Shown in pieces: positions 7,332-15,548 of a stretch of 64,000 nucleotides of DNA. The notes under the pieces were generated by a model, which had not been told where the DNA came from, did no database searches, and saw only the letters and a list, made by a program, of their open reading frames with translations. Every line of letters starts with the position of its first letter. The first letter of the stretch is position 1. The stretch comes from Agrobacterium vitis (GTDB lineage: Bacteria > Pseudomonadota > Alphaproteobacteria > Rhizobiales > Rhizobiaceae). A program made the translations under genes and the position numbers. The stretch covers positions 1,116,001-1,180,000 of the forward strand of contig NZ_CP146242.1 in the NCBI RefSeq assembly GCF_037039395.1, given 5' to 3'.

Positions 7332-9086
7332 TTAGTTGGCCTTTGGCGCACCCAGGGCAAAAGCGTCGGCCAATACCTTGTAGACGTCGCTTTCTTCCAT
7401 ATAGCCCTTGAAGCCTTCCGAACCGGCACCCGTGGCCTGAAGCACGACATCGTCAACGGCGTGAACGGCGGTGTCAGCCGAGCGTGGCAGATTGCCTTCA
7501 CGGAAAACCGCGCCCGGCACCGACTTATAGGCCTCGTTGGCGACGTATTGCTTTTTCTCGTTCTGAATTGCCGGCTCAAACGGACCGTCCATCTTGGGGC
7601 GGAAGGTCTCGTAATAGTCCGGGAAGTTGGACGAGAACACAGCCAGGCGACGCGATACATCGACCTTGTCCGGGAAGCCGTCGCCGTCCTTGTCTTCATA
7701 GTTCGGGAAGCCGGCATCGGCGTAAACGCCGACCTTTTCGCGCATTTCCGTACCCGGCTTTTCATCATCGATCGTGCCGATCACCGAAATGCCATGGGTG
7801 TGGTCGCCGGTGACGACGATCAGCGTATCCGGGTGGGTCTTCAGGAATTCGAGGCCAAGCCCGATCGCCTGATCGAATTCGATGGTTTCATACATCGCCC
7901 GATCCCAGTCCATCGGATGGGACATTTTATCGATGGAGGCGCCTTCGACCATCAGGAAGAAACCGTCCTGGTTCTTGGACAGTTGATCAAGGGCAACCTT
8001 GGTCATGTCGACCAGGCCCGGCTGATCAGGGAATTTGTCCACGGTCCCCTTCTTCAGGAACTTGCGATCCAGAAGCGTATCCATGTTACCGGTGTGAAAC
8101 AGGCCGAGCAGCTTGCCGCTATTGGTGCCAGCCGCGGCGTCCAGTTCGGTCTTTGATGTCGCCAGCGTATAGCCGGCATTCTTGAACTCGGCGATATAGT
8201 CCTTGTCATCCTTGCGCTTCGAGCCGGGGATGGACTTGGACAGGAAATAGGCCGAACCGCCACCCAGAATGACGTCCGGCTTGACGTTGAACATCATGCC
8301 GACAATCTCGGCCTTGTCGGCGCGGGCGCGGGTGTGGGAGACCACGGCAGCGGGCGTTGCGTCTTCGATTTCAGCCGGAGAAACAATACCAATCGACTTT
8401 TTGGTGGTGCGGCGCAGCGCCTCGGCAATGGTTTCGACCTTTGGGTCGTCCAATGTGTTCGGGGTGCGGTCGGCATACACGCCAAGCGCGTTCACGGCGG
8501 TCTTGTGGCCGGTCATATAGGCCGACATGGTGTTGGCGCTATCGGTGGCGATGGCATTGGTCGAGGACGTGCCGATAAAGGCCATCCGGTCGAGGCTGTC
8601 CATGTTGAGGTGGCCGTTGGCCTTGCCCTCGGTCATGCCCTTGGACATGATGCGGGCGCCGGTGCGGTGGGCAACCGACAGACCGTCGCCGAGGAAGAAA
8701 ATGATATTCTTGGCAACAGGCTTTTGCTGGGTCGCATAGACATCCCAGGTGACGGATTTCTTTTCGTCCCCGGCAGCGACTTCGATTTTGTAGCTGCCTG
8801 CGGGAAGCTTGAGATCGCGCAGGATCAGGGCCGAGCCCAGAACCTTGTCTTCCTTGCCTTTTTCTTCGGCGGTGAACTGTGCCTGGCTGCCGAACACGGC
8901 CTTGTAGTCCTGACCGTTGACGGTGATTTTGACGTCTTCCGGCTTGACGACAGATTTCAGCTCGACCTTGAAATCAAAGGGAGAACCGGTGAGGATTGTG
9001 GCGCGGTCAAGTGGATAGACCGTAGCGGCTTGGGCTCCGCCTGCCAGAACCGTCGTGGTAAAAAGAGCGGCGAGAATGGTGCGCAT
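7332..9086 (-). CDS. Alkaline phosphatase (PhoA superfamily), exported
   Basis: A 584-residue enzyme that hydrolyses phosphomonoesters in the periplasm or outside. The start at 9086 follows GGGGGAAAC and begins a clear signal peptide (MRTILAALFTTTVLAGGAQA). An extra N-terminal beta domain (about 21-110) precedes the catalytic fold. The nucleophile serine (about 183) is in TDSANTMSA, and metal ligands are visible in MVEGASIDKMSH and TGDHTHG. An acidic loop DKDGDGFPDKVD resembles a calcium-binding thrombospondin-type or EF-hand loop. It has its own Pho box (9141-9158) and terminator (7279-7313), so it is a single-gene PhoB unit. An in-frame extension to 9158 overlaps the Pho box and is unlikely. 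Confidence 0.92.
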   Translation of the reverse strand: MRTILAALFTTTVLAGGAQAATVYPLDRATILTGSPFDFKVELKSVVKPEDVKITVNGQDYKAVFGSQAQFTAEEKGKEDKVLGSALILRDLKLPAGSYKIEVAAGDEKKSVTWDVYATQQKPVAKNIIFFLGDGLSVAHRTGARIMSKGMTEGKANGHLNMDSLDRMAFIGTSSTNAIATDSANTMSAYMTGHKTAVNALGVYADRTPNTLDDPKVETIAEALRRTTKKSIGIVSPAEIEDATPAAVVSHTRARADKAEIVGMMFNVKPDVILGGGSAYFLSKSIPGSKRKDDKDYIAEFKNAGYTLATSKTELDAAAGTNSGKLLGLFHTGNMDTLLDRKFLKKGTVDKFPDQPGLVDMTKVALDQLSKNQDGFFLMVEGASIDKMSHPMDWDRAMYETIEFDQAIGLGLEFLKTHPDTLIVVTGDHTHGISVIGTIDDEKPGTEMREKVGVYADAGFPNYEDKDGDGFPDKVDVSRRLAVFSSNFPDYYETFRPKMDGPFEPAIQNEKKQYVANEAYKSVPGAVFREGNLPRSADTAVHAVDDVVLQATGAGSEGFKGYMEESDVYKVLADAFALGAPKAN

Positions 9087-9140
9087 AATGTTTCCCCCAA
9101 TATGTGCCAGATGATTGCAGGGCGGTCTTAGGGCGCAGAG

Positions 9141-9158
9141 ATGACAGGCAGATGACAA
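9141..9158 (-). promoter_or_regulatory. Pho box upstream of the alkaline phosphatase
   Basis: Minus-strand reading is TTGTCAT-CTGC-CTGTCAT: two 7-bp direct repeats with a 4-bp spacer, close to the PhoB consensus. It ends 54 bp before the start codon at 9086. Confidence 0.75.
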
Positions 9159-9191
9159 CGCCCGATTGCGTGTTGATTGTCTAAATCCCTC

Positions 9192-10010
9192 TTAATCCTT
9201 GCGGAAGACAATGCTGGCCGTCCACCCGGTGATGACAGCCACCAGCACGGCGAAGATGCCGTAGGACAGGGGCTGGTTATGGGCGGCATCGGTAATCGCC
9301 TGTTCGACGCCGGTCTTCACCACCCGCAGACGCAGATCCTTCTGGGCCAGGAAGACGCCGCTCTTGAACAGATAGGCATGCACGACATGCACGCCATCGG
9401 GAATATTGGCGGGCAGCCGCAGGCTGGCGCGAAACAGATTGGTGCTGACGAAGCGAATACCGGTATCGCCCTCCTGATAAAGCCCGCTCGTCTGTTGCAG
9501 GCGGCGATAGGCAGTCCGAAACTCACCCATATTGATATCGCCGATAAAATGGCCGGTCGGGGTCAGCGGCAGATAGTCGACGCCAAGCCCCAGATCGTTC
9601 AGAACCTCACGCGGGGCAATCGCCTGCACCGGCCTGGTGCTGGCAACCGAATAGGAGGTCGGCACCCGCTCGAAGGTCAGGGATTTACGGTTGACCCAGA
9701 TGCCCAGGAACCGCTCCTTGCGCCGGACGGTCGCCGCTTCCCGTGGTCCTTCCAGCGTCACCACGACATCATATTGGCCGATGGCCAGCAGCAATTGATC
9801 GACATTGTTCAACGCCCCAAACACGGTGAGATCCGCGCCGCGAAAATCCGAGGTAATAGCGATTTCATTGGTGGAAGTGCCGATTTCCAGCGTTTCCTTG
9901 CCGGTACTGTCAGGGGTCAGAAAGGGGATCTGGGCGCTCGCCGCGCCCGCAAACAGGATTGCGCCAGAGAGTGCGATCAACACCACAAGGAGGAACCGGC
10001 CCATAATCAT
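9192..10010 (-). CDS. TIGR02186-family exported membrane protein
   Basis: A 272-residue protein with an N-terminal signal sequence ending in AASAQ and one C-terminal helix (about 245-265, GIFAVLVAVITGWTASIVF). Most of the chain is therefore periplasmic and membrane-anchored. The block AIGQYDVVVTLEGPREAATVRRKERFLGIWVN is typical of the alphaproteobacterial TIGR02186 family of unknown function. Its ATG overlaps the TGA of the TauE/SafE gene by 4 bp. This pairing is common in Rhizobiales and suggests the two act together, perhaps in export of a sulfur anion; that role is inferred. Confidence 0.8.
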   Translation of the reverse strand: MIMGRFLLVVLIALSGAILFAGAASAQIPFLTPDSTGKETLEIGTSTNEIAITSDFRGADLTVFGALNNVDQLLLAIGQYDVVVTLEGPREAATVRRKERFLGIWVNRKSLTFERVPTSYSVASTRPVQAIAPREVLNDLGLGVDYLPLTPTGHFIGDINMGEFRTAYRRLQQTSGLYQEGDTGIRFVSTNLFRASLRLPANIPDGVHVVHAYLFKSGVFLAQKDLRLRVVKTGVEQAITDAAHNQPLSYGIFAVLVAVITGWTASIVFRKD

Positions 10011-10930
10011 CGGCCCGTACTCCCCACCACGATCGAATAGGCATCGTCAGGGGTCATCACCAGTTCGATGGCAAGGCGCAGGCCAACGGCCATGACAAGC
10101 AGGCCCAGAAGAGCACGCAATTGTTCGCCGCGCAGTTTCTGGCCGACCCGCACTCCATATTGCGCGCCGATCACGCCAGCGATCATCAGCATGAAGGCCA
10201 GAACGATATCGACCGAATAATTGGCCTTGGCCTGGGCAATGGTGGTGAAGGCGCTGACGAAGATGATCTGGAACAGCGAGGTGCCAACCACGACATTGGT
10301 GGGGATGCGCAGGAGATAGATCATCGCCGGCACCAGAATGAAGCCGCCGCCGATACCCATCGGTGTCAGGACACCGACGAGGAAACCGAGCACCAGAATG
10401 GGGATGGCGCTGAGATAGATCTTCGATTTCTTGAAGCGCATCTTGAAGGGCAGCCGATGCACCCAATTGTGATGGCCGGGGCGGCGCACCGGCGCTGGCT
10501 GCTTGCGGGCCGAACGGCGTAGCGCGCCGATGCTTTCCCAGAGCATCAGTGTGCCGATTGAACCCAGCAGCACGACATAGAGGATGGAGATGAACAGGTC
10601 GATCTGGCCGAGCTTGCGCAGGGCGACGAAAATCCACATGCCGAGCGACGCGCCGAACAAACCGCCGACCAGCAGCACGCAACCGAGCTTCAAATCCAGC
10701 GAGCCACGCCGAAAATGGCTCATGGCGCCGGAGACCGAAGAGGCCACAACCTGATTGGCGCCGGTGGCAACGGCGACGACGGGCGGAATATTATAGAAGA
10801 TCAGCAAGGGGGTGATCAGGAATCCGCCACCGACGCCGAACATGCCCGAGAGAAAGCCGACAGCCGCGCCCATGCCGAGGATGATGAAAATATTCACCGA
10901 CAGTTCCGCAATCGGCAGGTAAAGTGTCAC
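10007..10930 (-). CDS. TauE/SafE family sulfite/organosulfonate exporter-like permease
   Basis: A 307-residue membrane protein of the TauE/SafE (DUF81) family, with about eight helices in two homologous halves. Each half carries a glycine-rich signature: GMFGVGGGFLITPLL (about 28-42) and GIGGGFILVPAMIYL (about 200-215). The start is GTG at 10930 behind GAGGACA. Homologues move sulfite, sulfoacetate or other small anions, and the cargo here is unknown. It is the first gene of a two-gene unit with the TIGR02186 protein. Confidence 0.85.
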   Translation of the reverse strand: MTLYLPIAELSVNIFIILGMGAAVGFLSGMFGVGGGFLITPLLIFYNIPPVVAVATGANQVVASSVSGAMSHFRRGSLDLKLGCVLLVGGLFGASLGMWIFVALRKLGQIDLFISILYVVLLGSIGTLMLWESIGALRRSARKQPAPVRRPGHHNWVHRLPFKMRFKKSKIYLSAIPILVLGFLVGVLTPMGIGGGFILVPAMIYLLRIPTNVVVGTSLFQIIFVSAFTTIAQAKANYSVDIVLAFMLMIAGVIGAQYGVRVGQKLRGEQLRALLGLLVMAVGLRLAIELVMTPDDAYSIVVGSTGR

Positions 10931-11316
10931 GGCTGTCCTCGAAATGCGCCCGAAATGCCAAATTCCGCCGTCATGGCCGGAATGCCCATGACGATGCCCG
11001 TCGATCCTTACGATATCATTCCTTAAATCCCGGTAGATTTAGGGGCACTTACCCAAAAAAACTCGGGACTCACACGTTCTACAATCGTGAAGCTCGCCCG
11101 GCACCGGCAATATTGATCATTTCAGTAGGTGTGCTTGGGCGATTGTAGGAGGATTTCGTTCGCCTGCAAGGCAAAACGGCAGGCGCAAAATCTTTCGGCG
11201 CGCCCTCTCGCCTGAGTTTGCCTCGGCGAAAGTTGAGTTTATCCGGGTCAACTTGAACTTCACAGATTCCAGTCGCATCGACACTGACGCTCCAACTCCA
11301 CCACACCGACCCCGCA
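10931..11316. other. Gap between TauE/SafE gene and podJ
   Basis: No convincing gene is seen in these 386 bp. An 8-bp inverted repeat (TACAATCG at 11080-11087, CGATTGTA at 11140-11147) and C-rich runs are present. The minus-strand translation near 11117-11200 looks like a recurring rhizobial non-coding segment rather than a protein. A podJ terminator is expected here, but I could not find a canonical one. Confidence 0.4.
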
Positions 11317-14300
11317 TCAACCGTTATGGGCCAGCAACGCCTTGACCAGTTCGTTGGAAACCTTGCCGCTTGGCTCCTGGCCCACCGAGGTCTGGAAGGC
11401 CTTGATGGCGGCAACGGTGCGGGCGCCGAGCTTGCCATCCGGCTCTCCGGCATTGAAACCGTTCTTGTTGAGAATGGCCTGGATGTTGCGGACCGCCTTT
11501 TCCATGTCGACGCTGCCGGTCTTCAGGCTCTTGCCAACCCATTCATCCGGCAGGTTGACCGTGTTGGCATCGGCATTCACAGGCATTGCCTGCCATTGCT
11601 GGACGCTCGCCTTGGCGCGTGCGAGTGCAGCAGGCTGCAAGGATCTCGCCACTTCTTCCTGCTTGGCGGCGGCGTCCTTGTCGCCCTGGCTGGCGGCCAG
11701 CGCGAACCATTTATAGGAGGCTTCCAGATCCTGCTTCACGCCCGTACCCCGCGCATAGAGTACGGCGAGATTGAACTGGCTGTCCGTCACGCCGAGGTCG
11801 GCGGCCCTGGCAAACCATTTGGCCGCAGCATCCATATCCGGCTTGCCATCGCCACCGGAAGCATAGAGCACGGCGAGGTTATGCATGGCGCTGGCATTGC
11901 CCGCTTCGGCGGCCTGGCTGTAAAGCCCTTTTGCCCGCGTCAGGTCGCGCTGAACGCCAGTGCCTTTTTCATAAAGCCCTGCAAGGCGATATTGGGCAGG
12001 CGCCAGCCCCAGATCGGCGGCGCGCTGGAACCAGACCGCTGCCTGCGAGACATCGCCCGGCAGGCCGCGTGCTTCCATATAGCGCGAACCGATTTCAAAC
12101 AGGGCAGCAGGCTCGCCCGCCTTGGCAGCCGTCACCAGTGAAGCGGGCGACAGATCGGCGGGCACCTCGAACAGCGGCTTGACGGCCTCATTCTTCGGGG
12201 CCGCAAATCCGGCCTGGGCCGCATCCGGCATCGGCGGTTGAGCCGAGAGACCCGCAACCGTCTGGCTGCCATCCATCGGGGTGGATGAAAGGCTGGCCTG
12301 GCCTGTCGGTGACGTCACCGGAATGACCGGCGCGGAAGATAGATCCGTCTCGGTGCTTTCCACGGAGGACTGGGATTGCGGCGCTTCGGCCTTGATCTCG
12401 ACCGCCCGAACCGGTTGTTGCGGTGCCTGCTGGATGGAGGGTGCCTCAATGGCCGCAGAAGGTGCCAGTTTGGCAGGTGCCGATGTGGTTGGCGCTTGCT
12501 CAGCAGGCGCCTGAGCATTGCCGCCGCCAAGCGTCTTTACTGCCGAAACGGCAAGAGCCGCCAGCAAAAGCGCACCGACCGCCATCAGGATTGGACGGCG
12601 ATATCTGGAAAAAGCTGAGCCGCCAGCGACTTCGTCGGCAAGGGCCGTCCGGCTAGGGCGGCTGGCCCGGTCGGTTTCCTGGGCTGCTGCCTGCGCCGCC
12701 CGGCGCGCTGCGGCGATGAAATCCATCCGGTCATCCGCTGATGCCGGTTTTACGCTTGCCGTGCCGAGGACAGGTTCAGCCGGTGCGGTCCCGGCCTGCT
12801 GGCGCGCCCGGACCTTTTCCAGGATCTTGCGCACATCCGGCTTGCCGGAACCGGGTTCCAGCAATTCATTGGCCTCTTCCGGCGGCAGAATATCGACGGG
12901 GTCGATGGAAGGCGCATCCTCGATCATCTGACGCGGGTGCGGAGCGGCGGCCTTTGCCGGTGTCGCCGTCTCGGCCTGCGCTTTCTTGATCTTCGGCTTC
13001 AGGCGCCGGCTCAAACCAGCGATCAGGCTGGGTTTTGCCGCCTTCTCATCATCGCTCTGCGGACGAGCCTCGGCATGAGCGGGGGCATCAATATTGTCTT
13101 CAGCCGGAAGGATGACAGCCGGTTCCACCTCGGTCTGAGCGGCCTGGGGCGTCTGCGCGGCGGCAACAGCCGTATCGTCGCGGTCTTCCTCACTGCTGAC
13201 TGTCGCCGTCCGGCGGTCCATCTGGTCCAGTTTTTCGGCAATCTGCACCAGGGTCTGGTGCAAAGCCTCGACGGTACGGTGGCTGCGCTCCTCCCCGCCC
13301 CGGCTGATCTCTTCCAGGTGGCGCAGGTGATCGGCCAGCACACCAAGCGTTTCGGCAATCTGGTCCTGTCCCGCTACCTCAACGGCTGCCGGGCTCTGGC
13401 GGGCATAATTGTCCATCACCGCTTCGGCGGCCTGGCGGGCAGCCTCGACGATATATTCGTCGCTGGTCGCCAGATAATCCTCAAGGGCCGCCATCCGGCC
13501 TTCGATACGCTCACCCTGGCCATTGTCCGTCAAGGGCGAGGCACTGATCAGCGCCGAGAGATGGGCGATCTGCTGTTCCAGCCCGGCAATGGCGGAGCCA
13601 TCGCCGGAAGGCGAGGCACTCGTCTCATCCAGGCGGGCCGCGATGGAGTACAGCCGGTCGTCCAGGCTGCGCAGCAGGCTTTCATCCACAGATGATGCCA
13701 CTGGCTGAGCATCGATCTGATCGATTCGCCTGCCGATCACGGCGATCTGCTCGGCCAGCTTGTCGCTCAGGGAAGCATGATCCAGCGCGTCGATCTTGCG
13801 GGAAATATCGGAGAGATAGCCGGTCAGTTCGGGTTGCAGGCTTTCGCGCTGCGACATTTCCAGCATGCGGGTCAGATCGTCCAGCCGCTCTTCCAGCCGC
13901 TGGGCGGCCTGCTGGTGGGCCAGATCCTCGATTTTCAACGACAGCGCTTCGAGACGGCGATCAAGATCGCCAGCCGGAAAACCAGCGGTCTGCTCGGAAA
14001 TCAGTTCCAGATGATGGGCAATGGTGGCGATCCGGTCTTCCAGACGCTCGATCAGGCGCGGGTCGGTGGCTTGCCCCGCATGACGGCCAGAAACGGAAAT
14101 CGCGCGGGAAATCTCGTCCAGACGGTGATCGAGCTGGCCGAACTGCTCCAGCATCGCCTGGCTGTTAGGCTCCAGATGCTGGCCGATATGCTCAAGCGCC
14201 TTGGCAATGGCAACCAGCTTGTCTTCCAGCAGCCGCACGGAGCGCACATCGCCGATCGTTCCCAATTGCTGCTTGATCTCATCCAGCCGGTAGGCAAGCT

Positions 14301-15144
14301 GCAACAGGTCCTGCTGAATGCGCTCAGGCGCGATGGTATCGAGCCGGGCTTCGAGCGCGCTCCAACGGGTTTCCATGGTCTGCGTGCCACTGTCGCGGGC
14401 CAGTCCGTCCATCAAAGAGCGCAATTCCTCGAAATCGGCCCGCAATGCTTCGGTTTCGGGCGCGGCGGGATGGCCGATCCGCTCCAGACTATCGGCCATG
14501 CGCATGAAATCTTCACGCAGGCCAGCGGCTTCACGGCTTTCTTCAGCCATCACCCTGATATCCTGGATATCGGAGCGCAAAGCACCGATTTCACCGGCAA
14601 GGCTTTCGCTGATATCCTGGCGCAGGTCGGCGCGCAGGGTAGACAGGGCCTTATAGAAATCCGGCAGGGGCGCAGCACTCCCGCCCGCCATCAGCTGCGG
14701 CGCCAGTTCAAGCACTTGCGGCGGACGCACGGATACACTCTCCTCAGGCGCTCGATATTTGGAATCGTTGTCGCGCAGCGACGCCCTTCCCGGAGCGAGG
14801 GGACGCGCTGCTTCCAACGCCCGTTGCCGAGCGCGGATTTCGGCCAACGGATCGAGCCGGTCGCCAGCAACAGAAGAGGTCGCAGCGGGCGGCAGCTCTG
14901 CCGAAGCCTGCAATGGCTTATCGGGAAAAGCGCTGGCTGCGGGGCGAACATCCCTGGCAGCACCGCCGGAGATACCATTCATCAGACCTTCGATCCGCGC
15001 CTCCAGCCCCTCGATCGTGCGGCTCAGGGCATCCAGCGACGAAGCACCGACGGGGCGAGGGTCAGCCTGACGGGTCTCCGCCTGGTGAGGCGGCATCTGG
15101 CCGGGAGCTCTATAGCTCTGCGATGGAGACCGCTGTCCGTTCAT
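11317..15144 (-). CDS. podJ: Polar localization factor PodJ-like (coiled coil, one TM, Sel1 repeats, peptidoglycan-binding domain)
   Basis: A 1275-residue protein when started at 15144. Residues about 30-650 are rich in heptad-like coiled coil, with many LEDRI/LDEI repeats. A proline/alanine-rich region leads to one transmembrane helix near 850-870. The periplasmic part has Sel1/TPR-like repeats (about 1010-1160, for example AAVWFQRAADLG) and a terminal peptidoglycan_binding_1 domain (about 1213-1272, KLGARTVAAIKAFQ). This matches the PodJ polarity factors, which set growth and old-pole identity in Agrobacterium and stalk/pilus pole in Caulobacter. Position next to an acyl-CoA dehydrogenase also fits Agrobacterium gene order as I remember it. 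An in-frame upstream start at 15243 exists, but homologues begin near MNGQRSPS. Confidence 0.85.
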   Translation of the reverse strand: MNGQRSPSQSYRAPGQMPPHQAETRQADPRPVGASSLDALSRTIEGLEARIEGLMNGISGGAARDVRPAASAFPDKPLQASAELPPAATSSVAGDRLDPLAEIRARQRALEAARPLAPGRASLRDNDSKYRAPEESVSVRPPQVLELAPQLMAGGSAAPLPDFYKALSTLRADLRQDISESLAGEIGALRSDIQDIRVMAEESREAAGLREDFMRMADSLERIGHPAAPETEALRADFEELRSLMDGLARDSGTQTMETRWSALEARLDTIAPERIQQDLLQLAYRLDEIKQQLGTIGDVRSVRLLEDKLVAIAKALEHIGQHLEPNSQAMLEQFGQLDHRLDEISRAISVSGRHAGQATDPRLIERLEDRIATIAHHLELISEQTAGFPAGDLDRRLEALSLKIEDLAHQQAAQRLEERLDDLTRMLEMSQRESLQPELTGYLSDISRKIDALDHASLSDKLAEQIAVIGRRIDQIDAQPVASSVDESLLRSLDDRLYSIAARLDETSASPSGDGSAIAGLEQQIAHLSALISASPLTDNGQGERIEGRMAALEDYLATSDEYIVEAARQAAEAVMDNYARQSPAAVEVAGQDQIAETLGVLADHLRHLEEISRGGEERSHRTVEALHQTLVQIAEKLDQMDRRTATVSSEEDRDDTAVAAAQTPQAAQTEVEPAVILPAEDNIDAPAHAEARPQSDDEKAAKPSLIAGLSRRLKPKIKKAQAETATPAKAAAPHPRQMIEDAPSIDPVDILPPEEANELLEPGSGKPDVRKILEKVRARQQAGTAPAEPVLGTASVKPASADDRMDFIAAARRAAQAAAQETDRASRPSRTALADEVAGGSAFSRYRRPILMAVGALLLAALAVSAVKTLGGGNAQAPAEQAPTTSAPAKLAPSAAIEAPSIQQAPQQPVRAVEIKAEAPQSQSSVESTETDLSSAPVIPVTSPTGQASLSSTPMDGSQTVAGLSAQPPMPDAAQAGFAAPKNEAVKPLFEVPADLSPASLVTAAKAGEPAALFEIGSRYMEARGLPGDVSQAAVWFQRAADLGLAPAQYRLAGLYEKGTGVQRDLTRAKGLYSQAAEAGNASAMHNLAVLYASGGDGKPDMDAAAKWFARAADLGVTDSQFNLAVLYARGTGVKQDLEASYKWFALAASQGDKDAAAKQEEVARSLQPAALARAKASVQQWQAMPVNADANTVNLPDEWVGKSLKTGSVDMEKAVRNIQAILNKNGFNAGEPDGKLGARTVAAIKAFQTSVGQEPSGKVSNELVKALLAHNG

Positions 15145-15465
15145 ATTCCAAACTCGCTTCGCGTTTCGGGCCTGCCCCAAGCCCTGCTCCCCTCCCCCAA
15201 ACCAGGGATTGGAGGTTGCAATTCTCATCTTGAGGCGGCGCAAATCATTCCGCAGCAGAATCGGGGAAACGTGGTAAACAACCCGTTAAGAATGGCTGAG
15301 ATTTTTAACCTTTTCGGTGTGGGCATCCTATTGTGCCGCCAAACGTGAACTCCAGCGTGATATATGCGCGACGATCATCGTCCCTTTCGTCTCCGCTGCG
15401 CAAATTCCTTGTTCCTCTGGCCTATCCGTTGGCAGGTCGCATTTTCAAATTCACATTTTTGCGTA

Positions 15466-15487
15466 TTGACGTTTACGCGCACGTCAA
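15466..15487. promoter_or_regulatory. Palindromic operator of the fad operon (LiuR/fatty-acid regulator-like)
   Basis: TTGACGT and ACGTCAA form an inverted repeat with an 8-bp spacer. The site can also be read as two overlapping 16-bp sites of the form TTnACGnnnACGTnAA. It lies 61 bp before the start of the acyl-CoA dehydrogenase. A perfect 16-bp relative is found before fadD at 53067-53082. The pattern resembles the LiuR (MerR-family) operators described for branched-chain and fatty-acid catabolism in proteobacteria; the regulator itself is not in this window. Confidence 0.65.
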
Positions 15488-15548
15488 TATTTTGTAAGAC
15501 AGAACATCGCCGGGGAGGACGCCGGCCGCAATCTGGAGGACATTGACC

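Noticed and set aside
11079..11453. 124-codon minus-strand frame at the 3' end of podJ
   Set aside because: Half overlaps podJ in another frame; the rest is probably a non-coding repeat-like segment.
13777..15348. 523-codon open frame on the plus strand opposite podJ
   Set aside because: It is antisense to a well-supported coiled-coil gene; its translation is low-complexity Arg/Gln/Gly and has no family features. High GC makes such frames common.
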